DNA of 17,676 nucleotides from AWTP1-13 sp035550075 (GTDB lineage Bacteria > Pseudomonadota > Alphaproteobacteria > Rhizobiales > Hyphomicrobiaceae), in the NCBI GenBank assembly GCA_035550075.1, contig DASZQG010000161.1, positions 1 through 17,676 of the forward strand, read 5' to 3'. The notes below the pieces were generated by a model. It saw only the letters and a program-made list of their open reading frames with translations. It was not told the origin of the DNA and did no database searches. Below are positions 8,408-17,676 of the stretch, piece after piece. Numbering within the stretch: position 1 is the first letter of the stretch; every line of letters starts with the position of its first letter. Both the position numbers and the translations under genes were made by a program.

Positions 8408-8436
8408 GAGATAATCCGCACGTGCCGGCTTGTCAA
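8408..8436 (-). promoter_or_regulatory. Housekeeping-type promoter of groESL
   Basis: On the minus strand, a perfect -35 TTGACA (8436-8431) and TATCTC (8413-8408) as the -10 are separated by 17 bases. This directly precedes the CIRCE element, the classical arrangement for HrcA control of a vegetative promoter. The promoter sits in the 209-bp gap between the methylmalonyl-CoA mutase stop and groES. Confidence 0.75.
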
Positions 8437-8518
8437 GCGAATGGGGGGCGGCCAGGTGCCCGGAGAGGTTAATGCCGAAGGGGCCCTTCCAATGGCCGCT
8501 TGCTGGCGCGCCTAGCCC

Positions 8519-10687
<2,169 letters not shown>

Positions 10688-10802
10688 GAACTTGTCCGCC
10701 TTGTCGGAAACGGCCGCAGTTCGACCCTTGCTGCGCCTGAATCTAATGAAATCAAGGCTCCCGCGCCATAGGCCGGAAGGGCGCAACATTACGAGCCCCC
10801 TG

Positions 10803-10908
10803 TGTCATCCCGGAATTCGCCGGAGGCAAGCATCCGGGACCCAGGGCAGCGCGTAAGAGCCGTTGTGGCCCGGGTCCCGGCTACCGCTCGCGCTCGGCCG
10901 GGATGACA
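10803..10908. repeat. Dispersed palindromic element, copy A
   Basis: A perfect 11-bp terminal inverted repeat, TGTCATCCCGG (10803-10813) and CCGGGATGACA (10898-10908), encloses an inner pair, CCGGGACCC near 10834 and GGGTCCCGG near 10872. The whole 106 bp can fold into one long hairpin. It fills much of the divergent gap 10688-10928, and a GTG-initiated extension of the DUF817 frame starts inside it. Copy B lies at 12835-12928. Confidence 0.8.
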
Positions 10909-10928
10909 AGGGGAGATCGAGGGAACGG

Positions 10929-11876
10929 ATGCAGCGTCGGCTTCGCAACAGCGCCTCGTCCAGCGGCGCGCGCCATTGGGCGCCGCTTGCCCGGTTCATC
11001 GAGCGCGAGGCGCGCATCGGCGCCTGGGCCGCGCAGCGGCGGGCGACCCTCGTCCTCTACGAGTTCATCCGCTTCGGCATCAAGCAGGCCTGGGCCTGCC
11101 TGTTCGGCGCGCTGATGCTGGCGCTGCTGATCGGCACGCATTTGTTCTACCCGAAGGGCGCCGCGCTCTCGCGCTACGATTTCCTCGTGCTCTCGGCGAT
11201 CGCCATCCAGGCCGCCATGCTCGGCTTCAAGCTTGAGACCTGGGAGGAGGCGAAGGTCATCTTCGTCTTCCACGTGGTCGGCACGGCGATGGAGGTGTTC
11301 AAGACCAGCGTCGGCTCATGGATCTACCCCGAGCCGAGCCTGCTGCGCATCGCCGGCGTACCCCTGTTCACCGGCTTCATGTATGCGGCCATCGGCTCCT
11401 ACATCGCGCGCGCCTGGCGCCTCTTCGACTTCCGCTTCACGCATCATCCGCCGCTGTGGACGCTGGTGCTGCTGGCACTCGGCATCTACGTCAATTTCTT
11501 CACCCACCACTATGTGCCCGACGCCCGCGTCCTGCTGTTCGCGCTCACCGCGGCGCTGTTTGGCCGCTGCTGGATCCATTTCAAGGTGTGGCGTGTCTAT
11601 CGCCGCATGCCGCTGCTCCTTGGTTTCGGATTGGTCGCACTGTTCATCTGGATTGCTGAGAACATCGGCACCTTCACCGCCGCCTGGATGTATCCGCACC
11701 AGCGGGCCGCCTGGTCGCTGGTGTCCCTGGGCAAGCTCGGCGCCTGGTTCCTGCTGATGATCATCAGCTACGTGCTGGTCGCCCTGGTCAACCGTCCGCA
11801 GGCCGCGGCGCTTCCGGCGACCGATGCGGACAGGGGAAAGGGTCGCGCGCCCGTCGGCCTCTTCGCTTCACCTTGA
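10929..11876 (+). CDS. DUF817 family integral membrane protein
   Basis: A 315-residue polytopic inner-membrane protein that I assign to DUF817 (the YoaT-like family), whose function is unknown. The start at ATG 10929 has GAGGGA upstream; a GTG at 10863 would begin inside a repeat element. After a basic N-terminal 50 residues containing RFIEREARIGAWAAQRR, about seven or eight hydrophobic segments follow. Conserved-looking loops include YEFIRFGIKQAWAC, GFKLETWEEAKVIFVFHVVGT, SWIYPEPS, PLFTGFMYAAIGSYIARAW, FFTHHYVPD and IAENIGTFTAAWMYPHQ. The several His, Glu and Trp residues at membrane edges could bind a metal or cofactor; that is speculation. The PECR-like gene follows 64 bp downstream on the same strand, so the two may be co-transcribed. 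Confidence 0.87.
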   Translation: MQRRLRNSASSSGARHWAPLARFIEREARIGAWAAQRRATLVLYEFIRFGIKQAWACLFGALMLALLIGTHLFYPKGAALSRYDFLVLSAIAIQAAMLGFKLETWEEAKVIFVFHVVGTAMEVFKTSVGSWIYPEPSLLRIAGVPLFTGFMYAAIGSYIARAWRLFDFRFTHHPPLWTLVLLALGIYVNFFTHHYVPDARVLLFALTAALFGRCWIHFKVWRVYRRMPLLLGFGLVALFIWIAENIGTFTAAWMYPHQRAAWSLVSLGKLGAWFLLMIISYVLVALVNRPQAAALPATDADRGKGRAPVGLFASP

Positions 11877-11940
11877 CCCAGACTCCGCTTGGAAAGCCGG
11901 CAGCCCCCCGCGTAATCTTGGCCGGGAGGAGTTGTCCCGC

Positions 11941-12810
11941 GTGCCCTACCGCTCGATATTCCGTGACGGCCTGTTCGCCGGCCAGGTGGTGATCGTCACC
12001 GGCGGCGGCAGCGGCATCGGCCGCTGCACGGCGCACGAGCTTGCTGCCCTCGGCGCCACCGTCGCGCTCGTCGGCCGCAAGCCGGAGAAGGTCTCGGCGG
12101 TCGCCGCCGAGATCGCCGAGGATGGCGGCAAGGCCGCCGCCTACGTCTGCGACATCCGCGAGGAGGAGAAGGTACGCGACTGCATCGCCGCCATCCTCGC
12201 CGCGCACGGCCGCATCGACGGGCTCGTCAACAACGCCGGCGGCCAGTTCGCGGCCCCGCTCGCCGACATCACCCAGAAGGGCTGGGAGACGGTCGTGCGC
12301 ACCAACCTCACCGGCGGCTTCCTGATGGCGCGCGAGTGCTACACACAGTGGATGCGCGCCCACGGCGGTGCCATCGTCAACATGGTGGCCGACATGTGGC
12401 TCGGCATGCCGAGCATGGGACACTCGGGCGCCGCCCGCGCCGGCATGGTCAACTTCACCGAGACGGCGGCCTATGAGTGGTCGCCCTCCAACGTGCGCGT
12501 CAACGCCGTGGCGCCGGGCTGGATCGCCTCCTCCGGCATGGACCAGTATCCGCCGGAAATGCACGCGCGCATCCGCAAGCTGAAGGACTACAACCCGCTC
12601 GGGCGCATGGGCGTTGAGAGCGAGGTGTCCTCGGCCATCGTCTACCTGCTCTCCGAAGGAGCCGCCTACATCTCGGGCGCGACCCTGCGCATCGACGGCG
12701 CCGCGCCGAATGCCAAGATCAGCCGGCCGCTGCCGCCGAACAGAAACCCCGCGCCGGCCTTCAACGGCTTCCACCGCGCCGAGGTGCCCAAGGTGCTGCG
12801 GGAGGAATGA
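11941..12810 (+). CDS. Short-chain dehydrogenase/reductase, PECR-like (trans-2-enoyl-CoA reductase type)
   Basis: Rossmann-fold NAD(P)-dependent oxidoreductase of 289 residues. The start is GTG 11941, with GGAGGAG 9 bases upstream; a longer frame from 11824 would overlap DUF817. The cofactor loop is TGGGSGIGR (20-28) and the structural motif is NNAGG (97-101). Where classical SDRs have Y-x-x-x-K, this protein has HSGAARAG with Ser162 and Arg166. As I remember it, this block and the NLTG and VAPGWI surroundings match peroxisomal trans-2-enoyl-CoA reductase (PECR), which also departs from the classical motif. Its tail, VSSAIVYLLSEGAAYISGATLRIDG, is typical of SDRs. A reductase or dehydrogenase acting on an acyl-CoA or terpenoid intermediate fits its place ahead of the carboxyltransferase; an AtuB- or AtuG-like role is possible. 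Confidence 0.85.
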   Translation: MPYRSIFRDGLFAGQVVIVTGGGSGIGRCTAHELAALGATVALVGRKPEKVSAVAAEIAEDGGKAAAYVCDIREEEKVRDCIAAILAAHGRIDGLVNNAGGQFAAPLADITQKGWETVVRTNLTGGFLMARECYTQWMRAHGGAIVNMVADMWLGMPSMGHSGAARAGMVNFTETAAYEWSPSNVRVNAVAPGWIASSGMDQYPPEMHARIRKLKDYNPLGRMGVESEVSSAIVYLLSEGAAYISGATLRIDGAAPNAKISRPLPPNRNPAPAFNGFHRAEVPKVLREE

Positions 12811-12834
12811 TGCTGGCGTCCATCTTCACTGCGG

Positions 12835-12928
12835 GAGTCATCCCGGGGCTTGTCCCCGGGATCCAGGCCTCAGCAAGCGCCGGAGCACGCGGAGCGATGG
12901 ATCCCCGGCATAAAGCCCGGAATGACTC
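12835..12928. repeat. Dispersed palindromic element, copy B
   Basis: GAGTCATCCCGG (12835-12846) faces CCGGAATGACTC (12917-12928), a 12-bp inverted repeat with one mismatch. Inside are CCCGGGATCCAGG and GGATCCCCGG blocks that can pair further. The outer GTCATCCCGG is shared with copy A at 10803-10908. It occupies most of the 121-bp gap between the SDR and carboxyltransferase genes and ends just before the ATG at 12932. Confidence 0.78.
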
Positions 12929-12931
12929 GCG

Positions 12932-14551
12932 ATGAGCGTCATCCAATCCGCCATCGACCCGAACTCGGAGACCTTTGAGGCCAACCGGCGGGACATGCTG
13001 GCGCTCATCGACCAGTTCCGCGCGCTGGAGGCGCGGGTGCGCGACACCTCCAACCAGAAGCTGCCGATGTTCCGCAAGCGCGGCCAGCTCACGCCGCGCC
13101 AGCGCATCGCCCACCTCATCGACCGCGGCTCGCCGTTCCTGGAAATCTCCACGCTCGCCGGCCTCAACATGCACGACGACGATGGCGCGGAAAACATCCA
13201 GGGCGGCGGCGTGATCGCCGGCATCGGCACCGTCTCGGGCGTGCGCTGCGTGATCGGCGCCAGCGATTCCGGCATCAAGGGCGGCACCACCGCGCCGATG
13301 GGCCTCAAGAAGAACCTGCGCGTGCAGGAGATCGTGATCCGCAACAAGCTGCCCTACATCTCGCTGGTGGAATCCGGCGGCGCCAACCTCAACTACCAGG
13401 CGGAAATCTTCGTCGATGGCGGGCGCACCTTCGCCAACATGGCGCGCATGTCGGCGCTCGGCATCCCGCACATCGCCGTCGTGCACGGCTCCTCCACTGC
13501 CGGCGGCGCCTATCACCCGGGCCTGAGCGACTACGTGATCGTCGTGAAGGGCCGCTCGAAGATCTTTCTCGCCGGGCCGCCGCTCCTGAAAGCTGCCACC
13601 GGCGAAATCGCCGCCGACGAGGAGCTGGGCGGCGCCGAGATGCACGCCATGGTGTCCGGCGTCGCCGAATACCTGGCCGAGAACGACGCCGACGCGCTGA
13701 GGATCGCCCGCGAGATCATGGCGGCGCTGCCCTGGAACGAGCGCCTGCCGCCGTTGCCGAAGAAGCCGTTCAAGGAGCCGCGCTATTCGCCCGATGAGCT
13801 GTGCGGCGTGGTGCCCGTCGACTACCGCAAGCCCTACGACGTGCGCGAGGTGATCGCCCGCCTCGTTGACGACAGCGACTTCCTCGACTTCAAGCCACTT
13901 TACGGCGCCGCCACTGTTTGCGGCCAGGCGGCCATTGAGGGCGAGGCGGTCGGCCTGATCGGCAACAACGGCCCGATCGACGCGGAAGGCTCGGTGAAAG
14001 CCGCGCAGTTCATCCAGCTCTGCGACCAGGCCGACATGCCGCTCGTCTTCCTGCAGAACACCACCGGCTACATGGTGGGGCGCGACGCGGAGCGGGCGGG
14101 CATCGTCAAGCACGGCTCGAAGATGATTCAGGCCGTCGCCAACGCCCGCGTGCCCAAGCTCACCCTGCACATCGGCGCGAGCTTCGGCGCGGGCAACTAC
14201 GGCATGTGCGGGCGCGCCTACGATCCCGCCTTCATCTTCGCCTGGCCCAACAACCGCATTGCCGTGATGGGCCCGGAGCAGGCTGCAGGCGTGCTCGCCA
14301 TCGTCACCGAGGAGAAGCTCAAACGGGACGGCAAGCCGGTGGATGCCGCAAAGCTCGACGCCATGAAGGCCGCCGTCGCCGGTCGCATCGAGAAGGAGAG
14401 CACGGCGCTGTTCGCCACCGCACGGCTGTGGGACGATGGGCTGATCGATCCGCGCGACAGCCGCCGCGTGCTCGCCCTCTGCCTGTCGATCTGCCGGGAA
14501 GCGCGCGTGCGAGAGCTCAAGCCCAACACGTTCGGCGTCGCGAGGATGTGA
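12932..14551 (+). CDS. Acyl-CoA carboxylase carboxyltransferase (beta) subunit, methylcrotonyl/geranyl-CoA type
   Basis: Carboxyltransferase half of a biotin-dependent acyl-CoA carboxylase: it moves CO2 from carboxybiotin to the gamma carbon of an enoyl-CoA. At 539 residues it has the MCC/GCC beta length. The N-terminal crotonase-fold half has RGQLTPRQRIAHLID (50-64), LVESGGANL (145-153), GSSTAGGAYHPGLSDY (186-201) and LAGPPLLKAATGE. The C-terminal half has LQNTTGYMVGRDAERAGIVKHGSKMIQAVANA and GASFGAGNYGMCGRAYDP, followed by WPNNRIAVMGPEQAAGVL, which separates this group from propionyl-CoA carboxylase beta. The IVKHGSKMIQAVANA wording reminds me more of geranyl-CoA carboxylase AtuC than of methylcrotonyl-CoA carboxylase LiuB, but the substrate is not settled. 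The matching alpha subunit begins at 17487. Its stop overlaps a possible GTG start of the permease frame. Confidence 0.93.
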   Translation: MSVIQSAIDPNSETFEANRRDMLALIDQFRALEARVRDTSNQKLPMFRKRGQLTPRQRIAHLIDRGSPFLEISTLAGLNMHDDDGAENIQGGGVIAGIGTVSGVRCVIGASDSGIKGGTTAPMGLKKNLRVQEIVIRNKLPYISLVESGGANLNYQAEIFVDGGRTFANMARMSALGIPHIAVVHGSSTAGGAYHPGLSDYVIVVKGRSKIFLAGPPLLKAATGEIAADEELGGAEMHAMVSGVAEYLAENDADALRIAREIMAALPWNERLPPLPKKPFKEPRYSPDELCGVVPVDYRKPYDVREVIARLVDDSDFLDFKPLYGAATVCGQAAIEGEAVGLIGNNGPIDAEGSVKAAQFIQLCDQADMPLVFLQNTTGYMVGRDAERAGIVKHGSKMIQAVANARVPKLTLHIGASFGAGNYGMCGRAYDPAFIFAWPNNRIAVMGPEQAAGVLAIVTEEKLKRDGKPVDAAKLDAMKAAVAGRIEKESTALFATARLWDDGLIDPRDSRRVLALCLSICREARVRELKPNTFGVARM

Positions 14552-14559
14552 GGGCATTC

Positions 14560-15306
14560 GTGGCAGCCACCGATATCGCGCTTCTGACCGGCCTGATCTT
14601 CGCCGCGGCCGCCATCTACAGCGCCGTCGGCCACGCCGGCGCGTCGGGCTACATCGCGGCCATGGCGCTGTTCGGCGTGAGCCCGGCGACCATGAAGCCG
14701 ACGGCGCTCACGCTCAACATCCTGGTGGCGACGCTTGCCACCTACCGCTGGAACCGCGCGGGCCTGGTGGCCGGGCGCCCGCTGGCCCCGCTGCTCACGG
14801 CCTCGATCCCGGCCGCTTTCATTGGCGGCGCCATCCAGCTTCCCGGCGTCTGGTATCGCCTGCTGATCGGCATTGTGCTGATGGCCGCGGCCTTCAGGCT
14901 GTTCGCTTCCCCGCGCGGGGCATCGGCGGGTTGCGCCGAGGCGGCCGCCGTTGGCTGGCCGGCGGGATTGGTGACAGGGGCTTCCGTCGGCCTGCTGTCC
15001 GGGCTCACCGGGACCGGCGGCGGCATCTTCCTGACCCCGATGCTGCTTTTGTTCGGCTGGGCGGGAGCACGGCAGGCCTCGGGCATTACGGCGCCCTTCA
15101 TCCTGGTCAACTCGATCGCCGGGCTCGCCGGCAATCTCCTGAGCTTGCGGGGACTGCCTGCCGAATTGCCCTATTACATGATCGCGGCCCTGCTCGGGGC
15201 CTTTGTCGGCGTCAACATGGGCATCAAATGGATGTCCCCGATCGCGCTGCAGCGCGTGCTGGCCGCCGTGCTGTGCGTTGCCGCCCTCAAGTTCATCCTC
15301 GTCTAG
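14560..15306 (+). CDS. TauE/SafE family membrane permease
   Basis: A 248-residue inner-membrane transporter of the TauE/SafE (sulfite/organic anion exporter) family. I chose GTG 14560, with GAGGG 5 bases upstream. A GTG at 14548 overlaps the carboxyltransferase stop as GTGA and would add four residues. The hydrophobicity suggests seven or eight membrane spans. The family repeat is visible in both halves: AVGHAGASGYIAAMALFGVSP near the N-terminus, and LLSGLTGTGGGIFLTPMLLLFGW near residues 146-169, each with the Gly-rich turn typical of this family. The C-terminal span ends VAALKFILV. The gene sits inside the acyl-CoA cluster, 8 bp after the carboxyltransferase and 36 bp before the dehydrogenase, which suggests an organic anion or sulfonate linked to the pathway. 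The substrate cannot be read from sequence. Confidence 0.9.
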   Translation: MAATDIALLTGLIFAAAAIYSAVGHAGASGYIAAMALFGVSPATMKPTALTLNILVATLATYRWNRAGLVAGRPLAPLLTASIPAAFIGGAIQLPGVWYRLLIGIVLMAAAFRLFASPRGASAGCAEAAAVGWPAGLVTGASVGLLSGLTGTGGGIFLTPMLLLFGWAGARQASGITAPFILVNSIAGLAGNLLSLRGLPAELPYYMIAALLGAFVGVNMGIKWMSPIALQRVLAAVLCVAALKFILV

Positions 15307-15320
15307 GACCACGCTACAAT
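15292..15320 (+). promoter_or_regulatory. Possible internal promoter before the acyl-CoA dehydrogenase
   Basis: TACAAT (15315-15320) matches five of six -10 bases, with TTCATC 17 bases upstream as a weak -35 overlapping the end of the permease gene. It would drive the dehydrogenase, hydratase and biotin carboxylase genes separately from the upstream genes. Candidate only. Confidence 0.28.
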
Positions 15321-15342
15321 AGGCCGCTGCAGGGAGACGCCC

Positions 15343-16503
<1,161 letters not shown>

Positions 16504-16510
16504 CTTAATT

Positions 16511-16631
16511 CCCTCTCCGCGTGCTTTTTCAGCGTGGGGAGGGGGCTAGGGCGAGGGGCTGATGCTTGCGCCAACGTGGAAATGTGTTGCTGCCCCTCAC
16601 CCCGACCCTCCCCCCGCAAGCGGGGAGAGGG
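16511..16631. repeat. GC-rich palindromic repeat element (copy 2)
   Basis: CCCTCTCC (16511-16518) and GGAGAGGG (16624-16631) are perfect 8-bp terminal inverted repeats. Inside, the G-rich block 16536-16559 is largely complementary to the C-rich block 16592-16615, and a terminal CCCCGC-AA-GCGGGG hairpin sits at 16612-16625. The 121 bp fill most of the 157-bp gap between the dehydrogenase and hydratase genes. Its last 20 bases are identical to 707-726 upstream of hisZ. Confidence 0.8.
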
Positions 16632-16660
16632 TGGCCGCCAGCGACGAGGTTGAAGAGTAC

Positions 16661-17467
16661 ATGACCCACGAAACCCTGCTCCTGGAGCGTAGCGGCCCGG
16701 TCGCGAAAATCATCCTCAATCGCCCCGATGCGCGCAACGCGCTCTCCCAGCAGATGATGAGCGAGCTGACGCAGGCGTTCGCGGCCGTGCGCGACGACGG
16801 CGCCGCCCGCGTGCTGGTGCTGACGGGCGCTGGTGGCAACTTCTGCGCCGGCGGCGACCTGAAGGGCATGCAGAAATCGGAGGCTGCACAGAGCGGCGCG
16901 CTGGAGTCCACCGCCGCCTCCAACCGCCGTTTCGGCATTTTCCTTGAGCAGGCGGATGCCTTCCCCAAGCCGTTCATCGCGCTCGTGGAGGGCGCCTGCA
17001 TGGGCGGCGGCGTCGGTCTGCTGGCGGTCGCCGACTGGGTCATCGCCACCGAGGATGCCAGGATCGGCACGCCCGAGGTCAGCGTCGGCATCGTGCCGGC
17101 CCAGATCACACCCTTCGTCGCCCAGCGCATCGGCCACGCGCATGCGCGCCGCCTCGCTGCGTTCGGGTTGCGCCTGGATGCGGCCGAAGCGGCCCGCATC
17201 GGCCTGGTGCACGAGCTTGCCCGCGACCGCGACGATCTCCTCGCCAAGGGCGCTGCCGCGATCAACCAGTGCCTGCGCTGCGCGCCTGAAGCGGTCGCTG
17301 CCACCAAGGCCCTGCTGCGCACCGCGCAAACCAAGTCCCTGGGCGCCACGCTCGACGAAGCCTCGCATTTGTTTGCCGCTTCGCTGGCCGGCGAGGCCAA
17401 GGAGGGCATCGCCGCCTTCCGCGACAAGCGCAAGCCGGCGTGGGTGCGCACCATCGACAAGCTGTAG
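16661..17467 (+). CDS. Enoyl-CoA hydratase/isomerase (crotonase) family protein, AtuE/LiuC-like candidate
   Basis: Crotonase-fold enzyme of 268 residues, expected to hydrate an enoyl-CoA such as a glutaconyl-CoA. The ATG at 16661 (MTHETLLLERSG) was chosen because the frame upstream, from 16562, lies in a repeat. The ribosome site is weak (GAAGAG or GAGG). Oxyanion-hole segments are GAGGNFCAGGDLKGM (57-70) and EGACMGGGVGLLAVADW (110-126). The first catalytic Glu of rat mitochondrial hydratase (after GGG-x) is Gly119 here, while the second is kept as Glu139 in GTPEVSVGIVP. It could therefore be a hydratase using one acid/base, as in some Atu-type enzymes, or an isomerase. The biotin carboxylase gene starts 19 bp downstream, so the two are surely co-transcribed. 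Confidence 0.88.
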   Translation: MTHETLLLERSGPVAKIILNRPDARNALSQQMMSELTQAFAAVRDDGAARVLVLTGAGGNFCAGGDLKGMQKSEAAQSGALESTAASNRRFGIFLEQADAFPKPFIALVEGACMGGGVGLLAVADWVIATEDARIGTPEVSVGIVPAQITPFVAQRIGHAHARRLAAFGLRLDAAEAARIGLVHELARDRDDLLAKGAAAINQCLRCAPEAVAATKALLRTAQTKSLGATLDEASHLFAASLAGEAKEGIAAFRDKRKPAWVRTIDKL

Positions 17468-17486
17468 GAGCGGCGACGGCAGCTCA

Positions 17487-17676
17487 ATGGGCGACTTCCG
17501 CACCATCCTGATTGCCAACCGGGGCGAGATCGCCGTCCGCATCCAGCGTACCGCGAAGGCCATGGGATATCGCACCGCGGCCGTCTATTCGGAGGCCGAC
17601 GCCGGTGCGCTGCACGTGACCCGGGCCGACGCCGCCGTCTGCATCGGCCCCGCCACGGCAGCCGCCAGCTATCTCA
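17487..17676 (+). CDS. Biotin carboxylase (alpha) subunit of acyl-CoA carboxylase, N-terminus only
   Basis: The first 63 codons of a biotin-dependent acyl-CoA carboxylase alpha subunit, cut by the window end. ATG 17487 gives MGDFRTILIANRGEIAVRIQ, the invariant opening of the biotin carboxylase N-terminal domain, then AVYSEADAGALHVTRADAAVCIG with the expected beta-strand pattern. The ATP-grasp, carboxyltransferase-contact and biotinyl (MKM) domains lie beyond the window. GGAG (17467-17470) is the nearest purine-rich ribosome-site candidate, about 16 bases away, so initiation may be coupled to the hydratase stop 19 bp upstream. It should pair with the carboxyltransferase at 12932-14551. Whether it is MccA/LiuD or AtuF cannot be told from this fragment. 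Confidence 0.9.
   Translation, partial: MGDFRTILIANRGEIAVRIQRTAKAMGYRTAAVYSEADAGALHVTRADAAVCIGPATAAASYL

Noticed and set aside
8478..8491. GGGGCCC-type palindrome after the mutase stop as a terminator
   Set aside because: Stem is short and imperfect with no T tract; nothing supports termination there.
12761..14557. A 598-codon minus-strand frame across the carboxyltransferase gene
   Set aside because: The plus-strand gene has full family motifs; the antisense product has shadow composition and starts in intergenic repeat sequence.

Overview
The window is GC-rich chromosomal DNA of an alphaproteobacterium, most likely of the order Hyphomicrobiales (Rhizobiales). Four things point there: a short-form HisG encoded with HisZ and next to hisS; a CIRCE-controlled groES-groEL operon; dispersed GC-rich palindromes of the GTCATCCCGG and CCCCGCAAGCGGGG kinds; and a single-chain methylmalonyl-CoA mutase beside an acyl-CoA catabolic cluster. 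The assignment rests on gene content and remembered family resemblance, not on a search.

Layout. (1) Positions 1-2656, + strand: the 3' end of hisS, then hisZ and hisG, the last two overlapping by 4 bp. (2) 2729-6000: four little-known genes. These are a small exported four-cysteine protein (+), a Tat-exported metallo-beta-lactamase-fold hydrolase (-), a GNAT-like protein (+), and a PAS-like protein (-) whose 3' end overlaps that of the GNAT-like gene by 60 bp. (3) 6209-8436, - strand: groES-groEL with promoter, CIRCE operator and intrinsic terminator. (4) 8519-10687, - strand: methylmalonyl-CoA mutase, ending 82 bp before the groE promoter. (5) 10929-17676, + strand: a DUF817 membrane protein, then a run of acyl-CoA genes: a PECR-like short-chain dehydrogenase/reductase, a biotin-dependent carboxyltransferase (beta) subunit, a TauE/SafE permease, an acyl-CoA dehydrogenase, an enoyl-CoA hydratase, and the first 63 codons of a biotin carboxylase (alpha) subunit that runs off the window.

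How the genes work together. HisZ and HisG form the first enzyme of histidine synthesis, while HisS charges tRNA-His. The 3' cluster encodes dehydrogenation, carboxylation and hydration of an acyl-CoA. That chemistry is shared by leucine/isovalerate (Liu) and acyclic terpene (Atu) degradation, and the gene order here (SDR, carboxyltransferase, dehydrogenase, hydratase, biotin carboxylase) follows atuBCDEF except for the inserted permease. The mutase on the other strand would carry methylmalonyl-CoA to succinyl-CoA.

I saw no CRISPR array, tRNA, rRNA, insertion sequence or phage gene. The most interesting items are the atu-like cluster with its permease and non-canonical active sites, the two families of palindromic repeats, and the overlapping pair of unassigned genes. 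No intergenic stretch exceeds 300 bp.
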